Shown here in pieces: positions 1 through 5,260 of a stretch of DNA of 6,235 bases. The stretch covers positions 1 through 6,235 of the forward strand of contig DAOVOB010000075.1 in assembly GCA_030629925.1 (NCBI GenBank), in the 5' to 3' direction. The DNA is from Fidelibacterota bacterium. Lineage in GTDB: Bacteria; Fidelibacterota; Fidelibacteria; Fidelibacterales; Fidelibacteraceae. The number at the start of each line of letters is the position of its first letter. Position 1 is the stretch's first letter. The notes beneath the pieces were generated by a model. It was not told the origin of the DNA and did no database searches. It worked only from the letters and a program-made list of their open reading frames with translations. A program made the translations under genes and the position numbers.

Positions 1-1
1 C

Positions 2-1285
2 AATCCCTTTAATAAGATCCTGAAAAACGAAAATGATATGATCAAGTATTTCCATAGTATGGAAGCTGATCGTGAATCCATGCCCTATGATATAGATGGC
101 ATTGTGGTAAAGGTCAACGACATCGCTTTGCAAATGTCCCTTGGTATGCGTACCCGTACACCCAGATGGGCTATTGCAGGTAAGTTTAAGGCTCGTCAGG
201 AGATTACACGCATTGAATCTATTGTTGCTCAAGTTGGACGGGCGGGTGTGTTGACACCGGTCGCAAATCTTGGACCCGTACAATTGGGTGGAGTTGTTGT
301 TTCTCGTGCAACGCTACATAATCAAGATGAAATAGATCGTAAAGATATCCGGGTAGGGGATTGGGTGGTCATTGAACGTGCAGGTGATGTGATACCCAAA
401 GTCATTAAGGTTATCAAAGAACGACGTCCCCAACATACAGAGCCCTATCATTTGCCGGATACATGCCCGGTATGTGGCGCGAAAGTCCAACGGGTTGAGG
501 GTGGTGTTGCCGTTAAATGTGTGCATCGTGATTGTCCGGCACAACTCAAGACAGGCATTGAACATTTTGTATCCAAACGCGCTATGAATATTGATGGAAT
601 GGGCGAAAAGATCGTTGATCAATTAGTAGATGAAGGATTGATCAATTCCGTGGCAGATATTTACAATCTGCAATTCAAAGACCTTGTAGCACTTGAGCGA
701 TTTGGAGAAAAGTCAGTCAATAATTTATTGAGATCTATTAAAGCTTCAAAAAAGCGTTCACTTGCCAATGTGATTTATGCTTTGGGCATACCTAATGTAG
801 GTGAATACTTGGCAAGAGTATTGGTAGAGAAATTTGGATCGTTGGAAAAACTTTTCGAGACCAAGCAAGAAATACTTGTTGATATTGACGATATTGGGGA
901 GATCGTTGCAGAGAGTATCATTTCATTTGCCAATGACCCTGATAATCGGAAAATGTTAGAAGTTCTGATGGAACATGGAATTGATCCAAAAGCCGGTGAG
1001 ACAGGCGAACAACCCTTAAAGGGTAAAATATTCGTATTTACAGGAAGTCTTGAAAAGATAACACGTGATGTAGCTAAAGATCTGGTGCGTAATCTGGGTG
1101 CAAAAGCATCGGAAAGTGTTTCTGCAAAAACAGATTACGTGGTTTCGGGTGAATCATCAGGGTCAAAGCTGGAGAAAGCAAAAGAACTTGGTGTGAAAGT
1201 CATGAACGAAGAAGAATTTATTTCATTTATTAAAGAATTTAACACTGAGATTTTAGAATCTGAAGATCAGATGAAATTGTTTTGA
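2..1285 (+). CDS. ligA: NAD-dependent DNA ligase LigA, C-terminal part (5' end outside window)
   Basis: This enzyme seals nicks in duplex DNA using NAD+ during replication and repair. The reading frame is open from base 2, so the Met at base 38 is internal and the N-terminal NAD-binding domain and catalytic Lys lie upstream of the window. Counting from base 2, about 427 residues are visible. They hold nucleotidyltransferase motif IV (DGIVVK, about 32-37), the PRWAIA...KF motif V region (about 54-62), the OB fold (VGRAG.LTPVA, ATLHNQDEI, RAGDVIPKV), a four-Cys zinc finger (C155, C158, C173, C178; spacing 2-14-4), a helix-hairpin-helix region (about 190-310) and a C-terminal BRCT domain (about 338-412, GKIFVFTGSL ... 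TDYVVSGESSGSK). The motif V text reads AGKFKA where family members usually have an aromatic residue before KFP, a small deviation. The gene ends in TGA. No U-tract terminator follows it. Identification is secure. Confidence 0.97.
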   Translation, partial: NPFNKILKNENDMIKYFHSMEADRESMPYDIDGIVVKVNDIALQMSLGMRTRTPRWAIAGKFKARQEITRIESIVAQVGRAGVLTPVANLGPVQLGGVVVSRATLHNQDEIDRKDIRVGDWVVIERAGDVIPKVIKVIKERRPQHTEPYHLPDTCPVCGAKVQRVEGGVAVKCVHRDCPAQLKTGIEHFVSKRAMNIDGMGEKIVDQLVDEGLINSVADIYNLQFKDLVALERFGEKSVNNLLRSIKASKKRSLANVIYALGIPNVGEYLARVLVEKFGSLEKLFETKQEILVDIDDIGEIVAESIISFANDPDNRKMLEVLMEHGIDPKAGETGEQPLKGKIFVFTGSLEKITRDVAKDLVRNLGAKASESVSAKTDYVVSGESSGSKLEKAKELGVKVMNEEEFISFIKEFNTEILESEDQMKLF

Positions 1286-1338
1286 TGTTTTACAGATGTA
1301 TAGATTGACTGAAATATTAATTGAAATGTAAATCAAAC

Positions 1339-1366
1339 TGTCATCCCGAGCGTAGTCGAGGGATCT
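1339..1366. repeat. Palindromic dispersed-type intergenic repeat (CATCCCGAGCG...CGAGGGATC)
   Basis: This is a 28-bp element just downstream of ligA. It has imperfect inverted symmetry: TCC-CGA on the left pairs with TCG..GGA on the right across a short GC-containing loop, with a 2-nt bulge. Its GC content stands out from the AT-rich gap around it. The text resembles a short repeat I recall seeing many times in intergenic regions of Bacteroidota-like and related genomes. Only one copy lies in this window, so its repeat status rests on recognition, not on copies seen here. A TCATC/GATGA pair (1341-1345 and 1375-1379) could extend the structure. Confidence 0.5.
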
Positions 1367-1404
1367 ATTCATGAGATGATTTATCTGAAACATTCAAGAT
1401 ATGT

Positions 1405-1452
1405 TTTCTTATTCTTAGCCTTACTCTCAACCTTGATCTTAACTTTATTCTT
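1405..1452. repeat. Degenerate 6-bp tandem array (NNNCTT, eight units)
   Basis: Eight consecutive hexamers fit a degenerate NNNCTT pattern in one register. Examples are ATTCTT at 1411-1416 and again at 1447-1452, AGCCTT at 1417-1422 and AACCTT at 1429-1434. Two units deviate at the end (1423-1428 ACTCTC and 1441-1446 AACTTT). On the other strand the units read as AAGNNN and would encode alternating Lys/Glu-X if translated, but no gene uses that frame. The last unit, ATTCTTA, is the start of a 7-bp inverted repeat with TAAGAAT at 1472-1478. The array lies about 70 bp upstream of the lipoprotein gene. Its function is unknown. Confidence 0.5.
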
Positions 1453-1523
1453 ACAAAAAAAACCTTGGTAATAAGAATATATGTTCATAAATTAATAACA
1501 GAACAGATTATTTGGGTAGTTAG

Positions 1524-2564
1524 ATGCGGAAAAGTAATTTAATATTATTAATAATTATTATATTAATTCTCTCTTGTGGAAATGATCCTGAAGTTTTAAA
1601 ACATCCCTTAGAATATACCTGGACAATAGATACTTTAGAGTTGGAAGTTATAAGTACAAGATTCCGTCCTACTGAAATTTTGTATAGAAGTGAAAACGAT
1701 ATATATATATTCGGTGAAAATGGACATTATAATCCCGTGTATTGGCATTATAATGGATCAGATTGGCAGGATAAAATACTTGTTGCAAATGCGTGGAATA
1801 TTTTGGCTGCAAAGTTAATTAATGGTGATATATATACAGCGGCATCTACTCAATGGTTTTTGCCGGAAGGGTGTGATTGGCAAGGTAGTATAGATAAATT
1901 TGATAATAGTAATGTAGAGCAAATATTTTATGCACATGTCGAGGGACAAAGAGGAACAGAATTTAATGATATTTGGGGAGATTTGGACGATAATATCTGG
2001 GCAGGTGGTTGGCATGGCTTGTTGTATCATTATAATGGAACTTCATGGGTAAATCATTCTTTTCCCGACACAGTTCATATACGTCATTTATCAGGTGCTG
2101 ATTCAAGTGGATTATATGGAATAGCTTATTATATGATTGCTAATAAGATCAACGGGTATTTATTAAAGCTCGTTGATAATGGTTGGATAATTGAAGATCA
2201 ATACAGTATGGAATATTCAGATTATCTTTTCCGTCCTTTCGGACATTTGGATATATATGTGATCGAAGATAAAATATATACGTGTGGAGATGGTGTCTTT
2301 TGTAAGCAAATGCTAGACAGTACCTGGCAAAAATTATGGCAGTTTTCAAATTATAAGTTCAGAGATGTAAGCGGTTCAGCTCCAGATAGTATTTATATTG
2401 TTGGAGATGGAGGAAATGCAATATTTTGGGATGGTGAAAGTCCTAGCCAATTAGATTCAATCTATTATCCGGAAATTACGTATAAAAAAGCATGGACTGA
2501 TAGTAAACAAGCATTAATAGTTGGCTATTCAGGTAATACGAGTTATGTAATGTGGGGAAAATAA
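1524..2564 (+). CDS. Putative outer-envelope lipoprotein with beta-propeller-like repeats
   Basis: I do not recognise a named family for this 346-residue protein. The N terminus is a lipoprotein signal: two basic/polar residues, an Ile/Leu-rich core (residues 6-16) and a lipobox ILSC with the acceptor Cys at 18, followed by Gly-Asn. The mature part has recurring blade-like segments of the type 'D-I-Y/W-x-x-G...G...Y/F-x-Y-N/D-G-x-x-W'. These lie near residues 57-82 (NDIYIFGENG ... HYNGSDW), 149-176 (DDNIWAGGWHGLLYHYNGTSW) and 280-312 (DSIYIVGDGGNAIFWDGES), and suggest a BNR/Kelch-like beta-propeller. There is no C-terminal sorting domain. The start is the only Met before the signal sequence; the ribosome binding site is weak (GGGTAG at 1514-1519). 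The stop lies 10-13 nt before the CHAP-like gene, so the two are probably co-transcribed. Base composition is clearly more AT-rich than ligA. The propeller assignment is inference from repeat text. Confidence 0.8.
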   Translation: MRKSNLILLIIIILILSCGNDPEVLKHPLEYTWTIDTLELEVISTRFRPTEILYRSENDIYIFGENGHYNPVYWHYNGSDWQDKILVANAWNILAAKLINGDIYTAASTQWFLPEGCDWQGSIDKFDNSNVEQIFYAHVEGQRGTEFNDIWGDLDDNIWAGGWHGLLYHYNGTSWVNHSFPDTVHIRHLSGADSSGLYGIAYYMIANKINGYLLKLVDNGWIIEDQYSMEYSDYLFRPFGHLDIYVIEDKIYTCGDGVFCKQMLDSTWQKLWQFSNYKFRDVSGSAPDSIYIVGDGGNAIFWDGESPSQLDSIYYPEITYKKAWTDSKQALIVGYSGNTSYVMWGK

Positions 2565-2566
2565 AA

Positions 2567-2572
2567 AAGGAG
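2567..2572 (+). promoter_or_regulatory. Ribosome binding site AAGGAG deciding the start of the CHAP-like gene
   Basis: A full AAGGAG sits immediately after the lipoprotein stop codon. Two adjacent ATG codons follow, at 2575 and 2578. The gap is only 2 nt to the first and 5 nt to the second, so the second ATG (protein beginning MKKSILL) is the better start. Confidence 0.75.
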
Positions 2573-2577
2573 TTATG

Positions 2578-3954
2578 ATGAAAAAGTCAATTCTTTTATG
2601 CATTTTAATTTTATTTAGTTTTTTATTCGCTCAGCATTCAAAATCTTATAGAGGGATAAGTGCATCACATGACCATAATTCAAACAATTGTTATGGTTAT
2701 GTACTTGGAAGGGTAGAGGGAAAACTAGTCGGAGATTATTTTTGTGATCCTCAACAAACTCATGCGGTTGGAATTCCCAATACTGTTGATTATATATTTC
2801 ATGATTTTAATGAAGAGATTTATAATGTTAAAAAAGGAGATATTTTGGCATGGGGGGAGTTAATTCGAAATAATCCATATTATCCTCATGATACAAAAGG
2901 TCATGTTGCGTTTGTTGTTGATGTACCTTCTAATTTAAATGCAAGTAATTTAGGAAGTATAACTATTGATCACGTACTGCGTGAGACTGGTGTGGAAATA
3001 CAGGGAGTTTCTGCTATCAGTTATGGTATAAATCCTTGTGGGTATTTTACGACGCCTCGAGGTGCAACTATCCGGGCTACATTTGCAAATAATTTAGAAG
3101 GACAAGAAGGAGGTACAATACTATTAAGAAATTCACAAGTAGGTATATTAACAAAAGATAATGGAGAGTATGTCGAAGAAAATCATCCTCACCATAAATA
3201 TTGTTCAATGACTCATGATATTGTACTAGATATAAAAGCCAAAGATCCACAAACAGTAAATAATGAGGATTATGAGTTTTGGCGTTGGTATAGAGACGAT
3301 AGTCCAGTAAGTAATAATGTTGAATTGTTATCTAACCTGATTTTTACCTCTGTTGTATATGAAGCAGTTTTTACTAAATCTATAGAGCCACTTTCTGTTG
3401 AAGTTACAGGACCGACTTTATTAATAGGAACTCAAGGCATTACAAAAGCTCCTCAGTATCACGCAACAGGTACATGGACAGCAATTGCCAGTGGTGGTGT
3501 AGGAGCTTATACATATCAATGGCAGTATGATGGATATAATGGTTGGACTGATTATGTGGGTGAAACGAATTCAAGCATGACTAAAACCTTATATTACAGT
3601 AGTGATGGTCATGATCTTCGATGTGTTGTTACATCGGGCAGTGAAACAGCAAGCGATGAGATACACGTATTCGTTACAGGTGATATCTTTTTAAAAAGTA
3701 CTCCCAATCCTTTTAATCCCACTACGAAGATCAGTTTTGTATTGGATAAACAACAGAGTGTTGAATTGACAATTTACTCAATTATGGGTAAAAAAATCAA
3801 AACGGTTGTGAATTCAAATTTGGATATTGGTCAGCACTCATTTCTTTGGGATGGAACTGACTTTAATGGCAAACCCGTCTCTTCCGGTACATATATATAT
3901 CAACTCAAAGCAGGAAATGATGTTTATAATCAAAGAGTGGTTTTTGCGAAGTAG
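2578..3954 (+). CDS. Secreted CHAP-like cysteine amidase/peptidase with C-terminal sorting-type domain
   Basis: This is a modular exported protein of 458 residues from the preferred start. Residue numbers below count from the upstream ATG at 2575. A signal peptide covers about 1-20 (Lys-Lys, Leu/Ile/Phe core, likely cut near FAQ). A CHAP-like domain follows (about 31-140): NNCYGY gives the candidate nucleophile Cys39, VKKGDILAWGE is the usual mid-domain strand, and KGHVAFVVD gives the candidate His110. The third catalytic residue is uncertain (Asp132 or Glu137). CHAP domains usually cut peptidoglycan peptides or glutathionylspermidine. Residues about 164-268 resemble a divergent InlB-type repeat (GGTILL ... 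YEFWRWYRDD ... VVYEAVF). About 271-368 form an Ig-like domain (YTYQWQ ... LRCVVTSG). About 376-459 form a FlgD-Ig-like / type IX-style C-terminal domain (NPFNPTTKISF, WDGTD, SSGTYIYQLK). Translation ends at three consecutive in-frame stops, TAG TAA TAA. It probably shares an operon with the preceding lipoprotein. Hydrolase activity is inferred. Confidence 0.8.
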   Translation: MKKSILLCILILFSFLFAQHSKSYRGISASHDHNSNNCYGYVLGRVEGKLVGDYFCDPQQTHAVGIPNTVDYIFHDFNEEIYNVKKGDILAWGELIRNNPYYPHDTKGHVAFVVDVPSNLNASNLGSITIDHVLRETGVEIQGVSAISYGINPCGYFTTPRGATIRATFANNLEGQEGGTILLRNSQVGILTKDNGEYVEENHPHHKYCSMTHDIVLDIKAKDPQTVNNEDYEFWRWYRDDSPVSNNVELLSNLIFTSVVYEAVFTKSIEPLSVEVTGPTLLIGTQGITKAPQYHATGTWTAIASGGVGAYTYQWQYDGYNGWTDYVGETNSSMTKTLYYSSDGHDLRCVVTSGSETASDEIHVFVTGDIFLKSTPNPFNPTTKISFVLDKQQSVELTIYSIMGKKIKTVVNSNLDIGQHSFLWDGTDFNGKPVSSGTYIYQLKAGNDVYNQRVVFAK

Positions 3955-3972
3955 TAATAATTTGAATTGAAT

Positions 3973-3990
3973 GGCGACTCTCGAGTCGCC
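3973..3990. repeat. Perfect GC-rich palindrome GGCGACTC-TC-GAGTCGCC
   Basis: An 8-bp perfect inverted repeat with a 2-nt centre (or 7 bp with a CTCG loop) lies 18 nt after the CHAP-like gene's stop. No T-run follows on either strand, so it is not a standard intrinsic terminator. It shares its core, CTC-T-Y-GAG, with the neighbouring hairpin at 4004-4023, which suggests that both derive from one family of palindromic elements. It may end or protect the 3' end of the CHAP-like transcript. Confidence 0.6.
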
Positions 3991-3997
3991 CGTAACT

Positions 3998-4023
3998 AAA
4001 AAAGGGAGGCTCAAGAGCCTCCC
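3998..4023 (-). terminator. Intrinsic terminator of mrp
   Basis: Read on the minus strand, an 8-9 bp perfect GC-rich stem (GGGAGGCTC/GAGCCTCCC, 4004-4023) is followed directly by six T residues (complement of 3998-4003). It lies 31 nt downstream of the mrp stop codon. This is a canonical rho-independent terminator. On the plus strand the stem has no U-tract, so it is directional. Confidence 0.85.
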
Positions 4024-4054
4024 ATACATTTATCTCTTGGTTCTCTTGAAGTTT

Positions 4055-4852
4055 CTACTTTAGCTTTTCAACCAGCTTCTCTGCAATACCCATATAGTAT
4101 TTGCTTTCGGGACTACCTGGTTTGCTTTCAACAATAGGACAGCCTGTATCAGCTGCACTCATGATGTCTTCATTGAGAGGTATTTCACCCAAGAATTCAA
4201 CTTTAGAGCGTTCACTTTCCTTCATACCGCCATTTTGTCCGAAAATATAGGATTTATGGCCACATTCGGGACATTGGAAATAACTCATGTTCTCAACGAT
4301 ACCCAAAATAGGGACATTAACTTTTTCAAACATATTAATGCCTCGTCTTACATCAGCTAAGGCCAGGTCTTGAGGTGTTGTAACAATAACAGCTCCACTT
4401 AAAGCGATCTTTTGAACTAAACTCAGTTGGATATCACCGGTTCCGGGAGGAAGATCAATGATGAGATAGTCCATCTGTTTCCATAATACCTCATTGAGTA
4501 ATTGATCAACTGCTTTAATGACCAATGGTCCGCGCCAGATCACTGCTGCATTGGAATCAAGGAAAAAACCAAGGGACATGATCTGTATCCCGTATTTTTC
4601 AGCAGGAAGAATACCTTCTTCGCTAACTGATTCAGTTGGCTTATGCTGGCCAAACATCATAGGAACGCTGGGTCCGTAAAGATCCAGGTCAAGTAATCCG
4701 ACCGAGAATCCTTTTTCTTTTAATGATAATGCTAAATTCGCCGCAACGGTGGATTTTCCTACTCCGCCTTTACCTGATGCGATTGCGATTACGTGTTTTG
4801 CGTATCTGAGCTTCTTTTGAAGATCAAATGGGTTCTTGTTTTCTTGAGACAT
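4055..4852 (-). CDS. mrp: Mrp/ApbC/NBP35-family P-loop ATPase, Fe-S cluster carrier
   Basis: This cytosolic MinD-like P-loop NTPase of 265 residues belongs to the family that binds and transfers Fe-S clusters to target proteins. A deviant Walker A motif GKGGVGKS spans residues 27-34, with the signature Lys28 and catalytic Lys33. The A' motif DLDLYGPS is at 55-62 and the Walker B region LIIDLPPGTGD at 130-140. The family's paired cysteines are in ENMSYFQCPECGHK (C194 and C197), which bridge a cluster at the dimer interface. The N-terminal MIP18/DUF59 domain found in longer homologues is absent, so this is the short form. The start at 4852 has AGGAG 5 nt upstream. An in-frame TTG at 4870 adds six residues but would place that ribosome binding site inside the coding sequence. 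The gene lies 63 nt downstream of a co-directional ferredoxin gene. Confidence 0.95.
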   Translation of the reverse strand: MSQENKNPFDLQKKLRYAKHVIAIASGKGGVGKSTVAANLALSLKEKGFSVGLLDLDLYGPSVPMMFGQHKPTESVSEEGILPAEKYGIQIMSLGFFLDSNAAVIWRGPLVIKAVDQLLNEVLWKQMDYLIIDLPPGTGDIQLSLVQKIALSGAVIVTTPQDLALADVRRGINMFEKVNVPILGIVENMSYFQCPECGHKSYIFGQNGGMKESERSKVEFLGEIPLNEDIMSAADTGCPIVESKPGSPESKYYMGIAEKLVEKLK

Positions 4853-4857
4853 ATTAA

Positions 4858-4862
4858 CTCCT
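4858..4862 (-). promoter_or_regulatory. Ribosome binding site AGGAG deciding the mrp start
   Basis: AGGAG on the minus strand is separated by 5 nt (TTAAT) from the ATG at 4852-4850. It fixes the start at MSQENKN and argues against the upstream TTG at 4870. Confidence 0.8.
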
Positions 4863-4868
4863 AAATAC

Positions 4869-4890
4869 AAAAGGGCAGAGTAATCTGCCC
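4869..4890 (-). terminator. Hairpin between ferredoxin and mrp (weak terminator or attenuator)
   Basis: A perfect 7-bp stem (GGGCAGA/TCTGCCC, arms 4873-4879 and 4884-4890, 4-nt loop) is followed on the minus strand by only four T residues and then G. It starts 26 nt after the ferredoxin stop and ends shortly before the mrp ribosome binding site. The short U-tract suggests partial termination, giving more ferredoxin than mrp transcript, or stabilisation of the ferredoxin 3' end. The plus-strand side also has a T-run (TCGTTTTT), but no plus-strand gene ends here. Confidence 0.6.
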
Positions 4891-4915
4891 TCGTTTTTGT
4901 TTCGTATGGTCCTGT

Positions 4916-5089
4916 TTAACCTTCAGAAATAGCTTCAACAGGGCAGGCGGCTATACAAGCCAAACAATCGATACAAAGATCATCGATACAAACAGCTTTG
5001 CCTTCTTTTAATTCCAAAGCTTCAACCGGGCACACTTCGATACATTCGCCGATGCCTTCACATACATCATGATTTACTACGACTGCCAT
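4916..5089 (-). CDS. Small two-cluster ferredoxin, predicted 7Fe type (one motif-1 Cys missing)
   Basis: This 57-residue bacterial-type ferredoxin begins MAVVVNHDVCEGIGECIEVC and ends in TAA. Such proteins are soluble one-electron carriers with two cluster motifs of the form CxxCxxCxxxCP. The second motif is intact: C39, C42, C45, C49 followed by Pro50. The first reads C10-x5-C16-x3-C20-Pro21. The expected Cys at residue 13 is Ile (codon ATC at 5053-5051), so cluster I is probably [3Fe-4S], with cluster II [4Fe-4S]. An additional Cys34 lies just before motif 2. The start has AAGGAG (5102-5097) 7 nt upstream. It is first in a minus-strand unit with mrp downstream, and is divergent from the YIP1-family gene. 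The family is certain; the cluster type is inferred. Confidence 0.93.
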   Translation of the reverse strand: MAVVVNHDVCEGIGECIEVCPVEALELKEGKAVCIDDLCIDCLACIAACPVEAISEG

Positions 5090-5260
5090 TATGAATCTCC
5101 TTTTAATTGTACATCTGACAACTAAGGAAGTTAATGCAATATCATTTTATTCTCAACGACTTTTTGAGATATTTTATTATTTTTTTATTCGCTTTTCTGT
5201 TGTAAAACTATAAATTTTGATTCTAAATAGAATGAAGCTAATAATACTAAGGAGTGAACG
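5090..5260. promoter_or_regulatory. Divergent promoter region between ferredoxin and YIP1-family gene
   Basis: A 171-bp AT-rich gap separates two divergently transcribed genes, so it must supply both promoters. It holds T-rich and A-rich tracts (about 5161-5190) and an inverted repeat at 5151-5169. A loose plus-strand candidate is TTGTAA at 5200-5205 with a -10-like TCTAAA about 16 nt further on. On the minus strand the repeat's TTGAGA arm (complement of 5151-5156) could act as a -35, 17 nt from a poor -10, TAACTT. Neither promoter is strong enough to call exactly. Confidence 0.5.
5151..5169. repeat. Inverted repeat TCTCAA-N7-TTGAGA, possible operator
   Basis: Two perfect 6-bp arms flank a 7-nt spacer in the middle of the divergent intergenic region, about 60 bp upstream of the ferredoxin start and 92 bp upstream of the YIP1-family start. 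The dyad with a 13-bp centre-to-centre spacing is compatible with a dimeric regulator site. It is short enough to occur by chance in AT-rich DNA. Confidence 0.35.

Noticed and set aside
314..622. Open reading frame of 102 codons on the minus strand inside ligA
   Set aside because: It lies wholly opposite the conserved OB-fold and zinc-finger coding region and shows no recognisable protein pattern; it is a shadow of ligA.
1405..1478. CRISPR or coding (Lys-X)n gene in the repeat array
   Set aside because: Units are only 6 bp with no spacers, and there is no start codon with a ribosome binding site in the Lys-rich frame.
1699..1711. (AT)n tract inside the lipoprotein gene that might act as a phase-variation switch
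   Set aside because: Six AT units are short, they encode the normal blade motif DIYIF, and similar AT-rich text recurs at equivalent blade positions, so codon content explains it.
2575..2577. First of two adjacent ATG codons as start of the CHAP-like gene
   Set aside because: Only 2 nt separate it from the AAGGAG, which is too close; the next ATG has 5 nt. The difference is a single Met.
4853..4870. Upstream TTG start giving a six-residue longer Mrp
   Set aside because: A good AGGAG lies between this TTG and the ATG at 4852; the longer start would place the ribosome binding site inside the coding sequence and has no good site of its own.
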